Shown: one piece after another, positions 25,201-34,200 of the stretch | How the letters are laid out: each line of letters opens with the position of its first letter | Position numbering within the stretch: position 1 is the first letter of the stretch | DNA from: Heliopora coerulea | Lineage: Eukaryota > Cnidaria > Anthozoa > Scleralcyonacea > Helioporidae | Assembly: GCA_030142905.1 (NCBI GenBank) | Contig: JASJOG010000077.1 | Coordinates: 606,001-670,000, forward strand | DNA: 64,000 nt | Direction: 5' to 3' | Notes under the pieces: model-generated | Told to the model about the DNA's origin: nothing | The model's database searches: none | The model's input: the letters and a program-made list of their open reading frames with translations, nothing else | Made by a program: the position numbers and the translations under genes

Positions 25201-28200
25201 CGTTGCGACGTACGTGGCTGAACTAAGACAATTAACTCAGCATTGTAACTTTGAAGGAGCTTTAGAGGGTATGCTAAGAGACCGATTGGTTTGTGGAATT
25301 AACGATGACAGGATTCAACGCCGTTTACTCTCTGAGACGACACTGAACTTAAAAAAAGCATATGAAGTAGCTGTGGGCATGGAAACTGCCGCGAAGAACG
25401 CCAAAGGTATTCAGCAAAGTTCATTGGAAGGGGGCCAGACGGCACATCAACAAAACGTTCATCCAGTTAATCAAAGAGTTGAGGAACAAGGCAGAGATGA
25501 TATGGAAACGTTCTTCGATTGTTTCCGATGTGGAGGTAAACATAATGCTGACCAGTGTAAATTTAAAGAAGTAGAATGCTTCTACTGCCACAAGAAAGGT
25601 CATATCGTGAGGAAATGCAAGGCAAAACGGCGACAAAAGGAATCCAACCGACCTACTGAAAGGCAACGAATAGCAGATAATAAAAAAAATCGAGAAACAA
25701 CGCATTATCTGATGGAAGATCAAGATCAGGTTGAAAGATATTCAATGTATAGCATCGGAACGCCGAGACAAGATTCTTACCGTGTAACACTTCAGTTAAA
25801 TAGACAAGATGTGGCAATGGAAGTGGATACCGGGCGTCGGTGACTGTCATTAGTGAACAAACTTTCAGAAAAACGTTGAAATCAACACCAAAGATTACAC
25901 CTAGCAATGCAAAACTAAATACCTACACGGGCAAAGAAATCAGAGTATTGGGAACCATAAAGGTACCTGTGGAGTACAAGGATCAAAGGAAAACATTATC
26001 AGCTATAATAGTTGCAGGGAAAAGTCCTAATTTGCTTGGACGAAATTGGCTCCAGGAGATTAAATTAAATTGGCACCAAGTGTTTGCAACAACCAGTGAG
26101 AAAGCGGAAAGAACCCGAAATTCCGGCGGTAACACAATCGAAAGTCAAAAGCTAAATGAAATGTTGAAGAAGTATCCAAAAGTGTTTCAAGAAGGCCTTG
26201 GAACGTTCAAAGCAGCAAAAGCTAAAATAGTGGTCGATGGGAACGCGAGTCCAAAGTATTGTAAAGCCAGACCAGTACCTTATGCGATCAAAGACAAAAT
26301 TGAAAAGGAACTGCAGAGATTGGAGGAAGAGGGTACGATTGAGAAGGTCATGTTTTCAGAATAGGCAGCACCAATTGTGCCAATAGTGAAGGAAGATCAA
26401 ACAATAAGAATCAGTGGTGACTATAAAGTGACGGTGAATGCTGTTTCAAAGTTGGATAACTACCCAATACCAAAAGCAGAGGATTTGTTTACGACACTGG
26501 GAGGAGGAGAAAAGTTTACTAAACTAGATCTTAAACAGGCATATCAAGAGTTGCTACTACACGACGATTCCAAGAAGTATACGACCATTAACGCCCATCG
26601 GGGATTGTTTCAATATAACAGACTTCCCTATGGAATATCCTGTGCTCCAGGCATTTTTCAAAGGACCATAGAGACCGTTTTACAAGGAATCCCGTTTGTG
26701 ATAGTTCGAGTGGATGACATCCTTGTGTCTGGTCAAAACGATGAACAACACATCGCCAACCTGGAAGAAGTATTGAAGAGGCTTTCTGGTGCGGGATTAA
26801 GGCTAAACGAAAAGAAATACATTTTTATGGCTCCAGGAGTGATTTATCTGGGCCAACGAGTTAATCGCCATGGAATTCAACCTGTGGAAAAGGTGAGAGC
26901 CATTACGGATGCTCCAAGCCCAAAAAACGCCTGAACTAAAGTCATTTTTGGGCATGATTAACTATTATCAGAAGTACTTACCGAAACTTGCAACCATTCT
27001 GGCACCCTTACATAAACTGCTGCAAAAAGGAGTGTCCTGGAAATGGGGCAGCAGATAACAAGAAGCTTTTGAAATGTCCAAAGATATCTTGAAATCAGCA
27101 GAGTTGTTGATCCACTATGACAGTAGCAAAGAGTTAATCCTTGCTTGTGAAGCATCGCCTTATGGACTAGGGGCAGTATTATCCCATAAATTGGAAGATG
27201 GAAGTGAACGACCGATAGCTTACGCATCGCGAACTCTTACAGTTCCACAGAGAAACTATGCCCAGTTGGACAAAGAAGGACTAACAATTGTATTTGGAGT
27301 AAAGAAGTTTCACCAATATTTATATGGCAGACATTTTATCAAAAACACAGACCACAAACCACTTCTTGGCCTATTCAATTAAAAGAAACAGATACCACAG
27401 ATGGCGTCTCCGAGAGTACAGCGTTGGGCTTTGATGTTAGCTGCTTACGAATATTCAATAGCGTACAAAGAAGGAAAGGAACACGCTAATGCTGACGCTC
27501 TCAGTCGCCTACCACTGCCAGATGTACCGAATAACACCGTGACTCTTGGTGATAGCGTATTTTTGATGCAGGTTTTGGAATCAACTCCAGTCGATGCAGG
27601 TCGAATCAAGACAATGACGAGGCGAGACCCGATCCTAGCCAGAGTTTCCAAACTTGTACAATATGCATGGCCTGAACGTTGCTTAGAGGCAGATTTACGT
27701 CCGTACTACAATCAAAGGAATGAATTAAGCCTTCGTGATGGTTGTCTTATGCGGGGCAACAGAGTAGTGGTTCCGCCAAGTTTGAGAAGCCAGGTCATCA
27801 ATGAACTACATGAAACACATCCTGGAATCTGTCGTACGAAAGCATTGGCCCGTAGCTTTGTTTGGTGGCCAAGATTGGACGGTGTTCAGAACAGAAAGTC
27901 AAGAACTGTATCGTTTGTCAAACGCACCGTAAAACACCACCACAAGCACCATTGCATCCGTGGGAGTGGCCCAATAGACCAGTGGTTCCCAACCCTTTGC
28001 TTCCCAGGGACTCCTTCACTGATTTTAAAAACCTCAGCGAACCCCCTCCCTAACTGAAACTGCAGCTTCGCCGGCTTCATTGCTTAAAATCTTTCCTCAA
28101 AAGATGCATTCAGGTTTGCTTTGCTCAGTTCGGCATGGAATAAAACCAAATTTTAAGTACTCAACATTGTATCCTCGTAGTTTAATCTTCCCAGTGGCAG

Positions 28201-31200
28201 ATCGTTTCGAACTCATGATTAATTTATGGACAGATAAACGCTGGAGGACTTTCCCTGTACGAACAAAGCTTGGGGTGAACAGGCGAAGTGTGGTTGCGTG
28301 TAACATGTGATGAAGGTGTGACCTGTTAAAGCCTCAAAATTACGAGTTCTTATGTTACACTTACACCCTTTGGAATGTGCGATATTGACTGGTAGTTTGC
28401 AATAAAAAAATAGTTGAACCAATATTGCAGGTAGTCATTTGCCAAAATAAATAGTTACCTACTGCAGACCCCGTCCCTTTTGCGCGGACCCCCGGCGGAC
28501 CCCTTAGTCTCGGCGGACCACCAAAAATTGTTTGCGGACCCCAGGTTGGGAACCACTGCAATAAACCATGGTCGAGGATACATGTAGATTATGCGGGACC
28601 GTTCCTGGGGAAAATGTTTCTCATAGTGATTGATTCATATTCCAAGTGGATGGAAATATTCCCAATGGACAACTCAACTTCAAGCGCAACGATTGAGAAA
28701 CTAAGAACGGCGTTTGCTACGCACGGCCTTCCCGAAAAGCTAGTCAGTGATAATGGATCGTGCTTTACAAGTGAAGAATTTAAACGATTCCTGAGTAAGA
28801 ATGGCATCAAACATGTAAAAACAGCCCCATACCATCCAGCGTCAAATGGGTTAGCTGAACGGGCAGTCCAGAAGTTTAAAGAAGGAATGAAAAAGTTGAA
28901 ATAAGGAAGTATTGAAACAAAGGTTTCACGCTCTTTGTTTCAATATAGGATCACACCCCAAACTACAACCGGTATAACTCCAGCGGAATTGTTGATGGCT
29001 CGAAAACCTTTGTCAAGGTTAGATTTATTGAATCCAGATTTAAGAGGAAGAGTTGAAAGTAAACAGCAAGATCAGAAAGAACGACACGACAACCATGCTA
29101 GAGGAAGATCGTTAAAGCCTGGAGACTTGGTGTACGCGAGAAACTATGCTCAAGGTGAGAAATGGATTCCTGCAAAGATTAAAGAGAGAACAGGACCGGT
29201 ATCATTTGAAGTAGAACTAAATGACAACCAAAGGATAAGAAGGCACCAAGATCAAGTCATCAGCAGAGAAAATAATGAGGTTGGGGAGGACGGAAACCTC
29301 AGAGGAGAAAGCCGAGAGAATTTGATCAGCACGCCGTGGACGGAAAAACCACTTACTAAGGACATTAACGCAGGGGAAGTTCCGCAACTAGAGATGTGTT
29401 CTAATCCAACCACATCCCGTCAATACCCAGCAAGAGAGCGACGCAGGCCAGATTACCATGGACAAAGTTAACTTACCATAAATGAAACAAGGCAAAACTT
29501 ATCGTTAAATTCTATGTTGTTGATATTCAAATTGTTGAAGAGTTATGTAACTAAGAGGGGGGAATGTAGTAGATTCACTTCCGCCCCGGGAGTTGGAAGT
29601 AAGTTCGGTTTTGATGGTCAACCAATAAAAGGTGGCTAGATGCTACAGTATGTATCACGAAGATTCTTCAAATTTTCTACGTATTAGGTTTAAAATTTAG
29701 GCACTCACTAGAGCCAGAGATTCACGCCCTTCAATGTAGAATTAAGATATGGAAATAACACCTGAAAAGGAAAATTTCCACAATTGCCTTAACCCTTTAA
29801 AGGTTGAATTTGTTTTCTTTTGTTCATTGTTCTTTTATTGTTTTCATTTAATTCACTAAACATTTCTTTTGTTCTTGGTGTCCTGTATACAGGACAACGA
29901 CCCTTAAAAGGCTGACGTGCTATTGGTGTCACTAACAGACGCAGAAACGTTTTAAATGCCAGAACCTGGCCTTTAGTCCTTTTGGCCAGCGTCAGTTCCT
30001 CGATGATATTCAGAACTACCAAAGGCTCTGGAGCACGTGGTTCATGCGTGAACCGACTCAATCGGATAAGCCAATCAGAAACAAGTTTAGCAAAAGAAAC
30101 TCACTTTAAATTCCAACAATTCAAATGAGACGCAAAATTTTTAGTTGAATATTAAACCAGACATTCTGGGGGGTGAGGGCAGAGCTGTAAAAACCCAGGC
30201 CCCACCAATGCTACGCCACTATTTAAATTACAGGATAGAGTATTGTTAAAATCTTATTTCAATTTTAGCCGAAATTTTAAAGCAGCAGAAAACTACAAAA
30301 TGTCAACTAAATTTGAAGAAAGTGAAAGTCAGGAAAAAGGCCAACAAGAATTCAGTTTCCAGGCCAGGCTCTTTTTGCAGTAAAATTTCCTCTTTGATTT
30401 AGTTATAGTTCTTGACTTTTAATATATTTCAGTAAAATTTCAGGGAGTTGAAGTATTTCATTCGACTCGTAATTACCGGGTTGGGAAATCAACTTTCCGA
30501 CTGCGATGACATCGAAGTGATATCGTGAATTGACTGATGTCGCATCCTCGTAGTCTTCCTCTATTTCGTCATGGCCCAGAATACAGTCGTCGGTGTCTAC
30601 TAGTTCTAGTATTTTGTTTTGTATTACTCACAGATCCCTATGATTGATAAATAATCTTTACTGTTTTCTTTTTTTCTTCTCCTTATAGGCGACTTTTCCA
30701 CATATCATCTTATTTTCTATTCTTTTTGAATATCTTTGTTGGAATTTTTTCGTGTCTACAACGAATAATTTTTGCTATGTTACTTGGAGTGGTGTTTCTT
30801 CCAAGATTACAGAAAAGCACGCTTCCGAGGGACTGGGAGCTATTTGATCCTGGTATGTCGTGACTTTGTGCGCTTGACTATCTAGCATCAATACTGAGTT
30901 CTTTGTATAGTCTAAAATATACCTTCATTATCTCTGCAAGTCCTTCCTTTTTAGAGAAGAATATGCTTTGTTATCAATTCAGTCACCCGATCGCTCTTAA
31001 GTAGTTCATATCTAATCTTTTGAAATCTCCTTGTTTGTATCTACGATTACGAAAATTGCACACGATTTCACACGTGTGATTTCATGTGATCAAATGTAAG
31101 AAGAAAAATTAAACGTTTGAAACTTTACACTTGTACTGTGGAAATTTTCACATGTGGTATTTCAAGTTTTAAAGTGCTTCACTCCTTCAAATTTCACATG

Positions 31201-34200
31201 TTTTCGCTTGTTTTAGGCACGGTTAGCATGTGACTAATATGTGGTTCAACATGTGAAATTTTGATAAGAATAACCTTACATCATTATTGGTTATTTTTTG
31301 TTTACAATCAGAAAATCAATTAATACAGAGATGCAATTAATCTTGTGAGAGTTATAACACAATGGCACCCCGGCCGTGTTTGTTTCACGTACTATACAAT
31401 ATCTGTTAATGAGACGTGCGCACCGGAACGTAAACGTTAAAGTTAGGTAGCCGTTTGAAGTCTGGAACTAGCAGTCAAAGCCATTCATGATTATTATTGG
31501 GAGAGACAACAGGTTCTTTTTTTTTATTTGTTTCATTTCAAATATGAAAGATCGCTCAGTGTTTAAAAGCAGTTCGTGGAGCGCTTCTCCTTATAAAGTG
31601 AACGCAGTGCAATGACGGAAAATTTACACGGAACTCCTCAACGCATACTTTCACCACGCACTGACAAAATTACGCGTTGACGTCAGATAACAGAAGGACG
31701 TCATACTTCTAACTTCATATTTTCAAGTCGCGTCCTTTTGCTTTTTCTAATCAATTAATGTAACCTAATCCCGAAGCAAGATTTTCGTCTAACCCTCTCA
31801 AACTCATTAATAATTCATAAAGCAAAAACAAAAGAAATACATATTTAATCAGTATTTAGAAATCAGAGGAAGATTACACCTAAATTTTGACAACTTTCGG
31901 CTGGATTTTTGCCTAAGATAGTGGTTCGTTTGAGAAGAAATTTCAAACACTCGTTAAGTGTTCTTCTTCCGATTTCTAAATACCTCGAAACTCGTTGCAA
32001 AAGCTCGGCTTCGCCTTGTTTTTAAACTCGCTTATCTGTATTTATCTAACTCGTGTTTGAAATATTACATGAAGAAGACTTACGAATACTTTCAGCATTC
32101 TAAATCTCTTAGATTCCGGTTTCCCAGTTGTCATGTAAACCTACGTTTAAAGTAGTGAGTGAATTATTAGTTGGAGAATGAATGAATGATCAGATTTACG
32201 AATAAATTATTACAGAATGTCACACCAGTTCCAGGCACCAACCGGTTACACTCTAATGCGCACTTTAATGATATTCTTTTGTTAAAGTTCCTCCTACATG
32301 GCTACAAGAATGTTATGCGCAAACCATCACTACCGCTGACCTTGGAATATTTTGTTTCGAGAGGGGTACTTAACCCAGAACATCTTCCATTAACTCTAAA
32401 GTACACAAGAATCATCGGGATGATGATATTACGTTTGTTCTCCGCTAGATATATTGCTGGATATAGGATCAGGAAAAGCCTGTCCAAATTATCTTACAAA
32501 ACTAAGATCACCCAGTGCGTAACATAAGCTTCTAACACTTGTGGGATGATGGTTTGTCTTCGCGCATACGACAAACGATTTATAACCCTCCATTACGCCA
32601 GAAACATTTAACACAAATGCGCAGTTCTTGAACAGATTTTTGACAGTTAAAGACTGTTTTAAACGTAGACGTTTATAGGTGCCGAACCTGATGTAAATGA
32701 GCAAAATCCTTTGTCGAATGTAAAATTTGACATTTAAAAAGAGCCATAGCAAAATCCTGAAATCACGACTTCATTAACAAGTACTCATGTCAGTTAAGGT
32801 TAAGGCGTTTTATTTCACATTTTCTGCTCGAATACTTTAAAGTTCAATAATTTTACCGTAAGGCCCCTATCTTTAGGAAATTTTTCTTTTACTTTACCCT
32901 CTTTTCGGAAATCGTCTTTGCGACCCTGAAAAAGATTACCGGAGTAGCGAAAAGTAAAATTTTCCGACAAACCAACAATAGTCACTGATAATTGTTCACA
33001 AAATTATTGGTCCATCAACACCAACATTTGGATGCCTTGCACGTTATTCTTCGGGCTTAAGGTATTTTCGAGTTTTTCTTCCTATTTTGTCACTATTATG
33101 GGCAGACAGAAAGGCCCGTAGGTGGAAGCAATTTTCTGTTGGTCCGGCGGGCGGCCTGGCTTGTATATATATGTATATATATGATGAAAAGTTTGTTCTC
33201 AAGCCTTATCTCAGAAAATTTCTGAGCTCCCCAACAGGAATCGAACCCGTGTCTCCCGATTGCCGGTACGGTTGTTTTACCACTAGACTATAGGGCCTCA
33301 GACGGCAAGCATGATGTTAATTAGAGACCCGGTTCGTAATATTGATATGCCTCTTTCGTACTTGAAAGCTGAACATACCTGTATGATGATATTGTGTGTA
33401 TGAGTAAATTTCATCTTACTGAGTGTACATGTTTGTAAGCTTAGATATATTTATGATGAAAAGTTTGTTCTCAAGCTTTATCTCAGAAAATTTCTGAGTT
33501 CCCCAACGGGAATCGAACCCGTGTCTCCCGATTGCCGGTACGGTTGTTTTACCACTAGACTATAGGGTCTGAGACGGCAAGCATTATGTTAATTAGAGAC
33601 CTGGTTCATATTACGAACCGGATATATATATATATGTATAGGTGTCACGTCATGATTTACACGAAACACGTCCTGTAGCGGGATATGGGGTTATACTGCC
33701 CAGAAAATTTTGTTACTATGGCCATGTAGAAAACGGCGTTTCAGGGACATTTTACTGTCCAAGTTATTCTGAAATTGTTTTCACACGCTGTCTAGTATTG
33801 TGGTTCGGTTGCAGTTTAACTAGAGAATGGGCAATTAAATATAGTGAACAACTCTCCTTGGCTGAAAAGGATTGCACGTTCAAGGCAGTTTTCATCCGAA
33901 TTTACATGACGTATTACGGCAATTATATGCTGTCATGGTAACAGTTTAAGAGTATAATAGAGAAGTACTGCGAAAAAGTGACTCAATAAAATGCTGGTCT
34001 TTTTATGTAGGTTTTAAGACCTATCTGGGATACTTGCGTTTGGAACACACGCAAACCAATCCAGTTGTTCTGACGTTCAGCCAGCTACTTGTTGAAACGG
34101 TTGCTTTTGCTGAAGATGTGGAACGTGGAACCAGGATGGAAGGCCTATGCGCAATGATTGGAAAGAAAGCAAGAAATCGTTGGTTTCTTGCAATAACGTT

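Larger units (their letters stand above)
24776..29647 (+). mobile_element. Mag-like Ty3/gypsy LTR retrotransposon with 83-bp LTRs
   Basis: LTRs 24776-24858 and 29565-29647 (TGTAGTAG...CTACA) are flanked by the 5-bp duplication GTATG (24771-24775, 29648-29652). Order is gag, PR, RT, RH, IN (standard gypsy order). The LTRs differ at seven of 83 positions, so it is older than the Gmr1-order element. A hAT MITE interrupts integrase. Stops and frameshifts occur in every domain. Confidence 0.88.

Noticed and set aside
33222..33297. Functional tRNA gene on the minus strand
   Set aside because: Duplicated with its flanking body at 33493-33570, which marks a tRNA-derived SINE.
33642..33941. 99-residue open frame before the last exon of STRA6-like A
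   Set aside because: No family resemblance; it begins in a TA repeat and lies within an intron.
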